From the NCBI GenBank assembly GCA_944351415.1, contig CALVPQ010000011.1, positions 1 through 49,622 on the forward strand: a DNA stretch of 49,622 nucleotides. Direction: 5' to 3'. The DNA comes from an uncultured Clostridia bacterium (GTDB lineage Bacteria; Bacillota; Clostridia; Christensenellales; UBA1242). Below, piece after piece: positions 6,248-15,051 of the stretch. Numbering within the stretch: position 1 is the stretch's first letter; each line of letters opens with the position of its first letter. Under the pieces are notes generated by a model that saw only the letters and a program-made list of their open reading frames with translations, was not told where the DNA came from and did not search any database. The position numbers and the translations under genes are program-made.

Positions 6248-7330
6248 ATGTTAGATTTTAAAAATATGAGCCTTGACCAGCTCCTTAAACTTGTTGATGA
6301 TAACTTCTATCAAAAAATAACCACTGAAGAGCAGTTTGTGGATTACGTTATGAATGTTTATTATAAAGCTTGTCTTGAAAATAATGCCCCCACAAACTTT
6401 AGCCCTGTGCTAATAAAAGAAATTCGGAAAAAAGATTATGCCATTTTTAATCATCTTAAAAATAAACTTGTGATAAACAAGTGGCCCATACGTTTATTTA
6501 CGCAATGCAAGAAAAATAACAACCTTTTTCTGCCTTTTCGAATGATTTCAACTGTTGTTCATGAAGCCAGGCATATTGCCCAGTATTATTACCCAAGCAA
6601 AGTTGATGAATATTTAAAAAAATATGCACAATTCACCTTGCTTTTCCCAGAAACAACAACAGAGATGTTCTATAACACAAACCCTTTAGAAGTTGATGCA
6701 AAACATTATACATATTCTTTGCTTCTAAGTTATCCATACTTAAATAAATATCAATCACACAAAAAGTTTTTTAACAAAGAATTTCAAAGGGCTAGTGGTT
6801 ATGCTTCTATTTATGATGCTCTTCTAAAGGCAAAAAGTATAATGCGAAGATGCCAAAATGTGCCAGAGGCTCATCAAAAGGTTTATACGGCTTTAGATAT
6901 TTACTGCTCTAAATTTCTTGCCGAGCATGGTATAGATAAAGAAAAATTTAAGGCAACATCAACCCAACTTAATATAAGAAAATCTAATGTCAATAGGCTA
7001 ACTAATCGACCTACAGAGGTAAGACTTGTTGAAGAAACTAAAAAACCATTAAAATTAGAAATTCTTAAAAAGATTTTTTCAGATAAAGCTTTAACACACG
7101 AGGAGTTTATCAATTGCGAGAAAATACTTTTCGCTTTACCTGTAAGACCACCTGCTAGAGAACATGCATACTTTGAAATTGTATATGATGCTTTTAGAGC
7201 ACTAGAAACGAGAGCTCTTTATAGGCATTATGCCCCTAAATTCTTAGACTTTGGTATTAAAGCCCAGTCTGCACCTGACGTGCCAACGGAAGAAGTAGAC
7301 TTTATGGAAGAATACAACAAAATTCAATAA
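6248..7330 (+). CDS. Unknown protein with HExxH zinc-peptidase motif (HEARH)
   Basis: A 360-residue soluble protein with no signal peptide. His105-Glu106-Ala-Arg-His109 lies in a hydrophobic/helical context ('STVVHEARHIAQYYYP'). About 40 residues later 'NPLEVDAKHY' offers Glu148 as a third zinc ligand. That spacing fits gluzincin-like peptidases and loosely resembles the 'P-x-E-x-EA' element of ImmA/IrrE. The remainder is helical and Lys-rich and I cannot assign it to a family. It is the first gene of a two-gene operon with a PAP2 phosphatase (19 nt gap). Metallopeptidase activity is inferred from the motif only. Confidence 0.7.
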   Translation: MLDFKNMSLDQLLKLVDDNFYQKITTEEQFVDYVMNVYYKACLENNAPTNFSPVLIKEIRKKDYAIFNHLKNKLVINKWPIRLFTQCKKNNNLFLPFRMISTVVHEARHIAQYYYPSKVDEYLKKYAQFTLLFPETTTEMFYNTNPLEVDAKHYTYSLLLSYPYLNKYQSHKKFFNKEFQRASGYASIYDALLKAKSIMRRCQNVPEAHQKVYTALDIYCSKFLAEHGIDKEKFKATSTQLNIRKSNVNRLTNRPTEVRLVEETKKPLKLEILKKIFSDKALTHEEFINCEKILFALPVRPPAREHAYFEIVYDAFRALETRALYRHYAPKFLDFGIKAQSAPDVPTEEVDFMEEYNKIQ

Positions 7331-7349
7331 AAAATTAAAAGGTAAACTT

Positions 7350-8096
7350 ATGAAAAAAGAAAAAAAAGTTATTATACAAAAGGATAAGTGGCATTTTTTT
7401 AAAGAAATTAAATATGCTATTATTCCATTTTTCATATTTGTTGCAGTCTTAATGGTTTCTTATTTTGGAAATCAACTTTTATACAAACTATTAGATAGAC
7501 ATGGAACAGACTATCCTAAAGTTCCAATTGATGATGAAATTCCACTTATCTCATGGTTTGTTTATTTCTACTATCTAACCTTTCCGCTAGGCATCGTCAC
7601 ATTCTTCTATCTTGCATATAAAGACAAAAAATCACTTTACAATATTTTTGTAACCCTTTGCATAAGCTTTGCTATTTCTGGGATTATTTACTTCTTTTGG
7701 CAAACCGAATTTGATAAACCTGATTTCACCCCAGTAACATTCACTGATAAATTAGTTGTTTGGACATGGGGTTCGGTGAATCCTATTAACTGCTTTCCGT
7801 CTCAGCATTGTTTTATGGCATTTGCAGTTTTAATTGCCTGCTTTAATGGTAAGAAAATGAATATTTTTTATCGATTATTTGCAAGTTTCTGCGCTATAAT
7901 GATTGTTCTTTCAACAATATTTATTAGACAACATTTTATTCTGGATATTTTTGCCTCATTTGATATTATGTTTGCAGTTTATGCTATAGTTCATGTATGT
8001 AAATGCGGAGAAAAGATGGCTTTAAAACAAGAGCAAAAGGAAAAAGACAGACAACTAAAAAAAATATTAGAACAAACATTAAAAAATAATAAATAA
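7350..8096 (+). CDS. PAP2-superfamily membrane phosphatase
   Basis: 248 residues with about six transmembrane segments from residue 24 to 215 and a charged C-terminal tail. 'FPSQH' (Pro150-His153) is the PSxH motif, and 'STIFIRQHFILD' (188-199) supplies the second His (195) and Asp199. Arg sits at 193 rather than directly after Ser, as in the AUR1/inositolphosphotransferase-like branch rather than canonical PAP2. It likely acts on a membrane lipid phosphate or pyrophosphate at the outer face. It is co-transcribed with the HEARH gene and ends at a terminator. Confidence 0.82.
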   Translation: MKKEKKVIIQKDKWHFFKEIKYAIIPFFIFVAVLMVSYFGNQLLYKLLDRHGTDYPKVPIDDEIPLISWFVYFYYLTFPLGIVTFFYLAYKDKKSLYNIFVTLCISFAISGIIYFFWQTEFDKPDFTPVTFTDKLVVWTWGSVNPINCFPSQHCFMAFAVLIACFNGKKMNIFYRLFASFCAIMIVLSTIFIRQHFILDIFASFDIMFAVYAIVHVCKCGEKMALKQEQKEKDRQLKKILEQTLKNNK

Positions 8097-8097
8097 A

Positions 8098-8121
8098 ATT
8101 CTTGCAACTGCAAGATTTTTT
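8098..8121 (+). terminator. Terminator of the HEARH-PAP2 operon
   Basis: The stem TCTTGC/GCAAGA (8100-8105 with 8110-8115) is followed by T6, immediately after the PAP2 stop codon. Confidence 0.8.
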
Positions 8122-8268
8122 ATTAAAAATTTTTTATTGAAATTTAAAAAATAATAAACAAAAATTGAAATTTAATAAATAAACAAAATTATTTTTAAAA
8201 TTTAATAAAAACTATTATAATAATAAAACAATAGAAAAAATATCTTAATAATTACAAATAGGGAAAAC

Positions 8269-10143
8269 ATGGAAAAATTTGATGCAATAGTTATCGGTGC
8301 AGGTCATGCTGGGTGTGAATCCGCCCTTGCCCTAGCACGAACAGGAAATAAAACACTTTTGTTAACACTATCGCTTGATGCGGTAGCTTTTTTAGCATGC
8401 AATCCATCAATCGGCGGAACCGCAAAGGGGCAACTTGTTGCAGAAGTTGATGCCCTTGGTGGAGAGATGGGAGTAAATACTGATAAAACACTTATTCAAC
8501 TTCGTATGCTAAATAGTGGAAAAGGACCAGCCGTTCAAAGTTTAAGAGCTCAAGCAGATAAAATAGAATATCATAATCAGATGAAATTTACTCTTGAAAA
8601 AACCGATAACCTATTTTTAAGACAAGGCGAAGTTACAGATATAAAGGAACTTGAAAATGGTGATAAACTTATTGAAACTGCAGTTGGAAGCAAATTTCAA
8701 GCAAAGGCACTTGTGTTTGCAACTGGCGTATATCTTAAAAGCAGAATAATTATTGGTGACTATACAAAAGAATGTGGTCCAAACGGTTTTTCAAATGCTA
8801 TGAAACTTTCAGATAGTTTAAAAAAATTGGGTATTAAACTTCTTAGATTTAAAACAGGAACACCTGCAAGAATAAATGGAAGAAGTATTGATTATAGTCA
8901 ACTTGAAATTCAAAAAGGAGAAGAAAATATACAAAACTTTTCCTTTATAACAAAGAAAAAACCAAATAACAAAGCGGTATGTTATCTTACATACACAAAT
9001 CTTGAAACACATAAAATTATCACAGACAATTTAGATAAAGCTCCTGTTTTCTCAGGGCTTATTAAAGGAGTAGGTCCACGATATTGCCCATCTATTGAAA
9101 CAAAAATTGTTCGATTTGCGGATAAAGAACGTCATCAACTTTTCCTAGAACCTGAATCACTTTCAACAAACGAAGTTTATATTCAAGGTTTTTCAACTTC
9201 TATGCCTGTTGATGTTCAAGAAAAAATGGTCCATTCAGTAAAAGGTCTTGAAAATGCTGAAATTATGCGTGATAGCTATGCAATTGAATACGATTGTATA
9301 GAACCAACTCAACTTCTGCCAACACTTGAACTTAAAGGACATAAAGGATTATTTTTTGCAGGACAGATAAATGGCACATCAGGCTATGAAGAAGCCGCGG
9401 CACAAGGGATTATAGCAGGAATTAATGCAAACCTCTACCTAAAAGGCAGAGAACAACTTGTGCTTAAAAGAAGTGATGGATATATTGGTGTGCTTATTGA
9501 TGATATAGTAACAAAAGGAACAAACGAACCATATCGAATGATGACAAGCCGTGCCGAATATCGCCTTCTTTTAAGACAAGATAATGCTGACTTACGCCTT
9601 ACTGAAATTGGCAGACAAGTTGGGCTTGTTGATGATAAACGATGGAAAATCTTTCAAAAAAAGAAGAGAGAACTTAATAAAATCTTTGCACTTCTAAATC
9701 AAAAATATAAAGTGGAGGAAGTTAAGGATTTCTATATTGAAAATAACGAAAATCCACCAAGGGAAAGTGTGACAATAAAGGATATGCTCAAGAGAAGCAA
9801 TATTGATGCCTTTAAAATCAATAAAAAATTTCATATATTTGAAAAATTTTCTTATGAAGTTATCAATGAAATGAATATAACTGTTAAATATGAAGGCTAT
9901 CTAAAACAACAGCTTGAAGAGATTGAAAAGTTTAAGAAGAATGAAAACACCCTTATCCCTAGCAACTTTGACTATTCAAAATATCATGGGCTTAGACTTG
10001 AGGCAATTGAAAAATTACAAGAAATAAAACCACTTAGCATCGGACAAGCTTCCAGAATTTCAGGAGTGTCCCCTTCAGATATAGCTGTGCTTTCTGTGCT
10101 TGTTAAAAAATTTATACAAGAAAACAAAACAACTGAGCAATAA
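8269..10143 (+). CDS. mnmG: tRNA uridine-5-carboxymethylaminomethyl(34) synthesis enzyme MnmG
   Basis: A 624-residue protein of the family's usual length. The FAD-binding Rossmann motif is GAGHAG (residues 10-15), followed by the GidA signatures 'ACNPSIGGTAKG' and 'GPRYCPSIE' and 'GQINGTSGYEEAAAQG'; the C-terminal helical domain binds MnmE and tRNA. With MnmE it adds the carboxymethylaminomethyl group to U34 of several tRNAs. It is not flanked by mnmE or rsmG here. A TATAAT at 8216-8221 without a clear -35 is the likely promoter; the RBS is a weak AGGGA. Confidence 0.97.
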   Translation: MEKFDAIVIGAGHAGCESALALARTGNKTLLLTLSLDAVAFLACNPSIGGTAKGQLVAEVDALGGEMGVNTDKTLIQLRMLNSGKGPAVQSLRAQADKIEYHNQMKFTLEKTDNLFLRQGEVTDIKELENGDKLIETAVGSKFQAKALVFATGVYLKSRIIIGDYTKECGPNGFSNAMKLSDSLKKLGIKLLRFKTGTPARINGRSIDYSQLEIQKGEENIQNFSFITKKKPNNKAVCYLTYTNLETHKIITDNLDKAPVFSGLIKGVGPRYCPSIETKIVRFADKERHQLFLEPESLSTNEVYIQGFSTSMPVDVQEKMVHSVKGLENAEIMRDSYAIEYDCIEPTQLLPTLELKGHKGLFFAGQINGTSGYEEAAAQGIIAGINANLYLKGREQLVLKRSDGYIGVLIDDIVTKGTNEPYRMMTSRAEYRLLLRQDNADLRLTEIGRQVGLVDDKRWKIFQKKKRELNKIFALLNQKYKVEEVKDFYIENNENPPRESVTIKDMLKRSNIDAFKINKKFHIFEKFSYEVINEMNITVKYEGYLKQQLEEIEKFKKNENTLIPSNFDYSKYHGLRLEAIEKLQEIKPLSIGQASRISGVSPSDIAVLSVLVKKFIQENKTTEQ

Positions 10144-10198
10144 TTTTTTATAAAAAACACACAAAATCTTAATAAAATTGTATAAAATATATTTTTAT

Positions 10199-10229
10199 AA
10201 AAGCCAGTCATTTTTATGACTGGCTTTTT
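10199..10229 (+). terminator. Terminator of mnmG
   Basis: A 13-bp perfect stem AAAAGCCAGTCAT/ATGACTGGCTTTT (10199-10211 with 10216-10228) with a 4-nt loop and a following T run. Confidence 0.9.
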
Positions 10230-10296
10230 ATTTAAAGTTATCTTTTTTATGCTTAAAAATTATAGAAATCTTTTTTAAATGGAATTTATCTTTTGT

Positions 10297-10325
10297 TTGA
10301 CAAAAATAAGTGGTAACTATATAAT
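10297..10325 (+). promoter_or_regulatory. Perfect consensus promoter of the MerR gene
   Basis: TTGACA (10297-10302), a 17-nt spacer and TATAAT (10320-10325). The palindrome AGTATACT lies just downstream near 10341 and could be an operator. The 17-nt spacer is unlike the 19-20 nt spacers at which MerR proteins usually activate. Confidence 0.75.
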
Positions 10326-10383
10326 TATATTAAAAGTTGAAGTATACTTTAAGTTAATCAAAACTCAAAAAAGGAATTTAAAA

Positions 10384-10854
10384 ATGAAATATTCAATTCA
10401 AACAATATCAAAAGTTTTAGGTATTCCGCCTTCAACACTAAGATATTATGATAAGGAAGGCTTGCTCCCATTTGTTGAAAAAACTTCTGCTGGGGTTAGA
10501 CAATTTAAAGATGCAGATATTGAATGGCTTTTAACAATAGAGTGTTTAAAACAATGTGGAATGAAAATATCTGATATTGCAAAATATATTTCTCTATGTG
10601 AAAAAGGCAATAGCACTATAAATGAGCGCTATTTAATGCTACAAAATTTAGAAAGAAACATAAACGAACAAATTAAATTTTTAAAAAACAGCAAAAAACG
10701 TATTGACTTTAAATTATGGTTTTATCAAAAACTTGTTGAAACAGATGGAAACTTTATGGCTGAAACAAATGAATCATACTCATTTAGAAATGATGCAGTT
10801 GACTATATAGAAAAACTTCATAAAATTGCTGAAAACAAAAATAAAGCTGAGTAG
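10384..10854 (+). CDS. MerR-family transcriptional regulator
   Basis: 156 residues. The N-terminal winged helix-turn-helix ('YSIQTISKVLGIPPSTLRYYDKEGLLP') is followed by the wing and a C-terminal coiled-coil dimerisation helix ('ERYLMLQNLERNINEQIKFL'). The frame is open 35 codons further upstream, but the upstream part covers the promoter; AAGGA lies eight bases before the Met at 10384. There is no conserved Cys pair, so metal sensing is unlikely, and the sequence looks closer to the AdhR/YfmP-like group. No target gene sits next to it, so its ligand and regulon are unknown. Confidence 0.9.
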   Translation: MKYSIQTISKVLGIPPSTLRYYDKEGLLPFVEKTSAGVRQFKDADIEWLLTIECLKQCGMKISDIAKYISLCEKGNSTINERYLMLQNLERNINEQIKFLKNSKKRIDFKLWFYQKLVETDGNFMAETNESYSFRNDAVDYIEKLHKIAENKNKAE

Positions 10855-10869
10855 AAACTCAGCTTTTTT
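10843..10869 (+). terminator. Terminator overlapping the MerR stop codon
   Basis: AAAGCTGAGT/ACTCAGCTTT (10-bp stem, 4-nt loop AGAA) with a T run. The TAG stop codon is inside the hairpin. Confidence 0.88.
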
Positions 10870-10900
10870 GAAACAAAATCTTAAAATAATTGTTCATAAA

Positions 10901-11824
10901 TTAAATATTCTCAACTTTTTTTGTTAATTTTTTTAGATTTGGCACAATTATTGTTACCCCTTCCTTTATAACTTCAAAATCAAAACTGCCCTTTCCAATC
11001 TTTTCCCCATCAAGATTAATCACGGTATCTGACTGAGTTTCAACTCTAAATTTATCGAGAAGTAAATGTTGAATATTTTTGTTATATTTATTATCCACAC
11101 CTTTTAGGAAAAATTTTGCAACCCGACAAACTGCAGGAAAATTCACTTTGTCTTTTTTTGTTTTAATTAAAACAACATCAACAAGGCCATCGTTTAAGGC
11201 TGCTTTTCTGTTCACTTTAAACCCTGCAACACTTTTTGAGTTTAAAATAAGCATAAGAGCATACTTACCTTCAATTTCTCCACCATCATAGCTAAGTTTA
11301 AGTTTAACGGCAGGAGTTGTGAAAATTTTTTTAGCTCCATGAAGTGCATAAGCCACCTTGCCAATCTTTTTTTTCTTATTTTGGTCGGTGGCATAACTAG
11401 ATTCGGTGAACAATCCAGAACAGCAAACATAAATTCCATATCTATCATTCATTTTGAAAATATCATGTTTAAATTCCTGACCTTCAAGTATATTTTTAAC
11501 TGCCTTTTTCATATTGCAAGGAATGCCCAGACTGTGTGAAACATCATTAACAGTGCCTGCTGGGATATAACCAATTTTGACTTTATTTTCTAGTCTCGCG
11601 ATGCTGTTTATAGCTTCATTTAGTGTGCCATCACCACCTGCAACAACTATAATATCATAATTATTCCCCTTTTCAGTGATAATCTCGCCAATATTCCCTC
11701 CATATTGTGAACGATGCACATCAACAGTAAATTTACCCTTAAGCATCTCTAGAATATTATTTTCATTTTTTGCAATTTTTCCTTTTCCACTTAGTGGATT
11801 ATAAACAAATAAACACTTTTCCAT
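10901..11824 (-). CDS. Diacylglycerol kinase-type lipid kinase (YegS/BmrU/DagK family)
   Basis: 307 residues. The DAGK catalytic domain shows 'NPLSGKGK' at the N-terminus and the nucleotide-binding motif 'VVAGGDGTLNEAINSI' (about 60-75), then 'IPAGTVNDVSHSLGIP', the usual Asn-Asp after the phosphate loop. The C-terminal half is the beta-sandwich of the family ('LNDGLVDVVLI', 'NLDGEKI'). It phosphorylates diacylglycerol or a related lipid, recycling lipid headgroup by-products at the membrane. No Shine-Dalgarno sequence precedes the ATG, and the promoter places the transcript start within about 3 nt of it, so the mRNA may be leaderless. Confidence 0.9.
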   Translation of the reverse strand: MEKCLFVYNPLSGKGKIAKNENNILEMLKGKFTVDVHRSQYGGNIGEIITEKGNNYDIIVVAGGDGTLNEAINSIARLENKVKIGYIPAGTVNDVSHSLGIPCNMKKAVKNILEGQEFKHDIFKMNDRYGIYVCCSGLFTESSYATDQNKKKKIGKVAYALHGAKKIFTTPAVKLKLSYDGGEIEGKYALMLILNSKSVAGFKVNRKAALNDGLVDVVLIKTKKDKVNFPAVCRVAKFFLKGVDNKYNKNIQHLLLDKFRVETQSDTVINLDGEKIGKGSFDFEVIKEGVTIIVPNLKKLTKKVENI

Positions 11825-11832
11825 ATATATAA

Positions 11833-11861
11833 GATATACTATAATTTAAAAAATAAGTCAA
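11833..11861 (-). promoter_or_regulatory. Promoter of the lipid kinase gene, placing TSS at the start codon
   Basis: On the minus strand TTGACT (11856-11861), a 17-nt spacer and TATATC (11833-11838). Only 8 bases separate the -10 box from the ATG. Confidence 0.6.
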
Positions 11862-11941
11862 TAAATTGAAAAAAATATCAAAAAAACATTAAAAATATTG
11901 TGAAAATTATCAATTTATTTTTAAAAAATATAAAAAAATGA

Positions 11942-11947
11942 TATATT
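11942..11947 (+). promoter_or_regulatory. Possible -10 box of yitT-like gene
   Basis: TATATT lies 7 bases before the ATG at 11955. No Shine-Dalgarno sequence is present and only a weak -35 (TTTTAA) is visible. This mirrors the arrangement on the divergent lipid kinase gene. Confidence 0.35.
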
Positions 11948-11954
11948 TTAAAAT

Positions 11955-13007
11955 ATGGAAACTAGAACTAATAAGATAAAGAAAAATAAAAATATAGCAA
12001 AATTTACCATGCAAATATTTATAATTGCCTTTGCAGGACTTCTGGGCGGCACTGCTTTTAAAACATTTTTTGAGTCTGCCGGCATAATTCCCACGGGCTT
12101 ATCAGGTTTTTCACTGGTTATTCACAATCTATTTTTAATGGGTGATATAAATATTCCAACATCTATTATTTACCTTGTTTTAAATATTATTTTATTTGCT
12201 GTTGCCCTTAAAGTTTTTGGTTGGAAATTTCTTGTCCTTTCTGGTGTAGGTATTGGGTGTTATACCCTTAGTATGCAATTTGGTGCTATCCCAGGACTAG
12301 CCGATGTTGCAGAAGAAAGTATTGATAAACTTCTATACTGTATAGTGGGTGGCATGATAATGGGCTTAACTATTGGTGTAGCTTTGCGCTATGGTGGTTC
12401 GACTGGTGGAAGTGATGTTCTTGGAGCACTACTTAATAAGTTCTTCCCAGCCATTAAAACAGGTTATTGCCTGCTTGGCATTAATGCAATAGTTATTATA
12501 CTTAGTGTTGTTTCAACTGGCAGTCTATATATTGGACTCTATGCCCTTATTATGACAATCATAAGTTCGATGGCAACAAATCTTGTGCTTGATGATTCAA
12601 AACGTGTGGTATCTTTTTATATTATCTGCGATAAGGATAAAGAAATAGCCGAAGCCATCTTAAATAGGTTTCATCGTGGAGTTACTAAAATTGATGCAGA
12701 GGGAATGTTCTCTCATAAAGAAAAAGCAATGCTTCTTTCACTGATTCCAAAAGGTCAAGCTCACGAAATGAAAAAACTTATAAAAGAAGTTGATGAAAAT
12801 GCTTTTGTTTTTTCTGCTGCGGTCACTGAAACACTAGGCGATGGCAATTTTATGAAAGAAGCTTCTATATTCAAACACAAAATCGCAGAGGCAAATTATA
12901 TTTTAAAAAATAAAAAAAGATATTCAGTTAAACTAAATATCACCAAGGAAAAAATACTTAAAAGAAAAATGAAGTATCATCTTTATAAAAATAATCTTCA
13001 AAAATAA
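11955..13007 (+). CDS. YitT-family membrane protein (DUF161 + DUF2179)
   Basis: 350 residues. Five or six transmembrane helices occupy residues 17-200, with the family signature 'PTGLSG' and 'RYGGSTGGSDVLGALLNK'. A cytoplasmic DUF2179 domain follows (about 215-285, 'RGVTKIDAEGMFSHKEKAMLLSLI'). The C-terminus is a Lys-rich tail of ~55 residues. YitT proteins are common in Bacillota and their transported substrate is not established. The start at 11955 has no RBS; the next Met (12009) has none either. Confidence 0.9.
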   Translation: METRTNKIKKNKNIAKFTMQIFIIAFAGLLGGTAFKTFFESAGIIPTGLSGFSLVIHNLFLMGDINIPTSIIYLVLNIILFAVALKVFGWKFLVLSGVGIGCYTLSMQFGAIPGLADVAEESIDKLLYCIVGGMIMGLTIGVALRYGGSTGGSDVLGALLNKFFPAIKTGYCLLGINAIVIILSVVSTGSLYIGLYALIMTIISSMATNLVLDDSKRVVSFYIICDKDKEIAEAILNRFHRGVTKIDAEGMFSHKEKAMLLSLIPKGQAHEMKKLIKEVDENAFVFSAAVTETLGDGNFMKEASIFKHKIAEANYILKNKKRYSVKLNITKEKILKRKMKYHLYKNNLQK

Positions 13008-13097
13008 AAATTTTAATCAGCTTAATAAATTGCATATATTATATTAAAAAAATTCTATAAAAACACAATATTTTTTTATAAAATAAGTTTTATAATA

Positions 13098-13189
13098 AAA
13101 AAACTATGTGAAAGTGCAAAGCACAGATAAATTCAAAAGAATTTATCAAAATTTTACACTAGTAAAATTTTATAATCACATAGTTTTTT
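13098..13189. repeat. Cloverleaf element copy 2, also acting as bidirectional terminator
   Basis: The 14-bp outer stem A6CTATGTGA/TCACATAGT6 (13098-13111 with 13176-13189) encloses three hairpins: GTGC-AAA-GCAC (13114-13124), GATAAATTC-AAAA-GAATTTATC (13126-13147), and AAAATTTTAC-ACTA-GTAAAATTTT (13148-13171). Arm order and cores (GTGC/GCAC, TAAATT/AATTTA, AAATTTT/AAAATTT) match copy 1 at 5172-5265. The A and T runs of the outer stem, between two convergent genes, make it a plausible terminator in both directions. Confidence 0.8.
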
Positions 13190-13194
13190 ATTTT

Positions 13195-14004
13195 TTAAAG
13201 ATAAAGTTTTCTAACAATAAAATTAACAAATTTAGTTGGTAAAATTCTTGGGAGAAATACAACACATTTATAAAAGAACCCTATAGTTTTTCTAAGTGGT
13301 GGGTGTTTCTTTTTTAATATTTTAACAGCGGCTCTACCAACTGTATCTGGGTCCTTACCTGTTTGCTCGTCTTTTTCAACCTTCTTTATAGACTTTTCAA
13401 TCTTTGCTTGCTCTTCCCGGCTTCCCTGCTCGTTGTCAATCACCCTAGAAGAGGTAAAAGCGGTTTTTGTATCCCCAGGAAGAATTGATGTAACTTTAAT
13501 TTTATAAGGTTTAACTTCATTTGCAAAAGCTCTTGAAAACACTTCAACACCTGCCTTAGTTGCACTGTATGCAGCTTGCACAGGAAGTGGGATAATTGCC
13601 CCCACTGAAGAAATATTGATTATATTTCCCCCACCACTTGCCTTAAGGTATTTAACAGCTTTTCCACTTAATGCCATAACCGCTGCAAGATTGGTGTTAG
13701 TGATGGCATAAATATTTTCTGCTTTTGTATTTTCTATTGCCCCTGCTATACCAAAACCAGCATTATTAACAAATATATCTATATGTTTTTCTTTTTCAAA
13801 TATCTCTTTCAATATATTGTCAACTTTTTCTATATCGTTAACATCACAACTGAATGAAGTTTTAATGCAATCATATTCTTTTATAGTTCTTGAAATAGAA
13901 TATACAATAATGCCATTTTTATTAAAGTATTTTGCAATTGATAGTCCTATTCCACTATTTGCACCTGTTATAACTGCAACTTTACCACTTAATTTGTTTT
14001 TCAT
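13195..14004 (-). CDS. Short-chain dehydrogenase/reductase
   Basis: 269 residues with a classical SDR fold. The cofactor motif TGANSGIG is near residues 13-20, followed by 'NNAG' and the catalytic 'INISS...YSATK' (Ser, Tyr, Lys), and 'PGDTKT' after the catalytic strand. The C-terminal ~40 residues are basic and hydrophobic and may associate with the membrane. The substrate is unknown. Two starts compete, GTG at 14010 and ATG at 14004; I chose ATG, with AAGG seven bases upstream. It lies 20 nt behind the DegV gene, probably in one transcript. Confidence 0.87.
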   Translation of the reverse strand: MKNKLSGKVAVITGANSGIGLSIAKYFNKNGIIVYSISRTIKEYDCIKTSFSCDVNDIEKVDNILKEIFEKEKHIDIFVNNAGFGIAGAIENTKAENIYAITNTNLAAVMALSGKAVKYLKASGGGNIINISSVGAIIPLPVQAAYSATKAGVEVFSRAFANEVKPYKIKVTSILPGDTKTAFTSSRVIDNEQGSREEQAKIEKSIKKVEKDEQTGKDPDTVGRAAVKILKKKHPPLRKTIGFFYKCVVFLPRILPTKFVNFIVRKLYL

Positions 14005-14024
14005 AAACACACCTTATTTTAAAT

Positions 14025-14897
14025 TTACTTTAAAATTCTGCAACAAACAATAGCAATAGCACCACTTCCAATATGGCAAGACACACTAAGTGAAAGGGGG
14101 TCTATAAATGTGAGTGGAACGTTAGGTATTTCCTTTCTTGCTTCTTCTGCAAACTTCATAATCTTATCATGACAGTTCGTATATGCCATAAAAAGTTGCA
14201 TTTCTCCCTTTTCATAATATTGTTTAAATCTATTTTCCAAATCATTTTTAATCGCTTCAATCATCTTACTCTTTGCAACCTTTTCATTTCTAACCTTTGC
14301 AAAACTATCAAGTTTACCACCTTGAATCTGAAGAACAGGTTTAATGCCAAGCATTGTGCCTATTGCAGCAGCGGCTGGTGTTACCCTTCCGCCTTTTTTC
14401 AAATACTTAAGTGTGTCCACCATAATATAGATACTTGAGTCTGCTGCCGTTTCTAGTAAAATATCATAGATTTCCTTCGTCGTTTTTCCTTTCTTTGCAA
14501 GAGTTAAAGCATCAAAAACAGCTTGTTTTTGTGTGACTGAAATTCTTTTGTTATCCACAACTAAAACTTTTCCATTGTAATCTTTTGCAAAGTTCTTTGC
14601 AGTCTCACAAGACATACTAAGTGCACTGGACATCGGAATATGTAAAACAAAATCATAACTTTTTAAAAGTTTATCCCATAGTTCAGTTATTCCACCTATA
14701 GCTGGCTGTGATGTTGAAATATCTGCATCGTTAGTAAGTTTATGATAGAATTCTTCTTGAGTTAAGTTAATATCTTCAAAAAACTCCTCCCCATCAATTG
14801 TGAATGGCATAGGAATCACATAAACATCTTTTAATTCTTCAGCTTCCTTTTGTAAAATTCCTGCATTACTATCTGTTACAATTGCAATCTTTTCCAT
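14025..14897 (-). CDS. DegV-family fatty-acid-binding protein
   Basis: 290 residues. N-terminal 'IAIVTDSNAGI' and the conserved 'ISTSQP' and 'IPMSSALSMS' are the lipid-carboxylate-binding elements of DegV/FakB proteins. The C-terminal half has 'GRVTPAAAAIGTMLGIKPVLQI' and ends 'HIGSGAIAIV'. FakB proteins present fatty acids to the FakA kinase for phospholipid synthesis; no fakA is in the window. I chose the Met at 14897, with AAGGAG seven bases upstream, over the longer frame from 14945. Confidence 0.93.
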   Translation of the reverse strand: MEKIAIVTDSNAGILQKEAEELKDVYVIPMPFTIDGEEFFEDINLTQEEFYHKLTNDADISTSQPAIGGITELWDKLLKSYDFVLHIPMSSALSMSCETAKNFAKDYNGKVLVVDNKRISVTQKQAVFDALTLAKKGKTTKEIYDILLETAADSSIYIMVDTLKYLKKGGRVTPAAAAIGTMLGIKPVLQIQGGKLDSFAKVRNEKVAKSKMIEAIKNDLENRFKQYYEKGEMQLFMAYTNCHDKIMKFAEEARKEIPNVPLTFIDPLSLSVSCHIGSGAIAIVCCRILK

Positions 14898-14935
14898 TAT
14901 ACACTCCTTAAATTTAATATAGTCTGTTACATAGT

Positions 14936-14965
14936 ATTCTAGCATATTTTATACAAAAATTGCAA
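14936..14965 (-). promoter_or_regulatory. Promoter of the DegV-SDR operon
   Basis: On the minus strand TTGCAA (14960-14965), an 18-nt spacer and TAGAAT (14936-14941). Confidence 0.6.
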
Positions 14966-15051
14966 AAACATTATAAAAAATTATTGGTAAAATTATAAAA
15001 TTACTATGAAAAAATTTAAAAAACAACTATACTATTTAAAAAGGATTTCTT

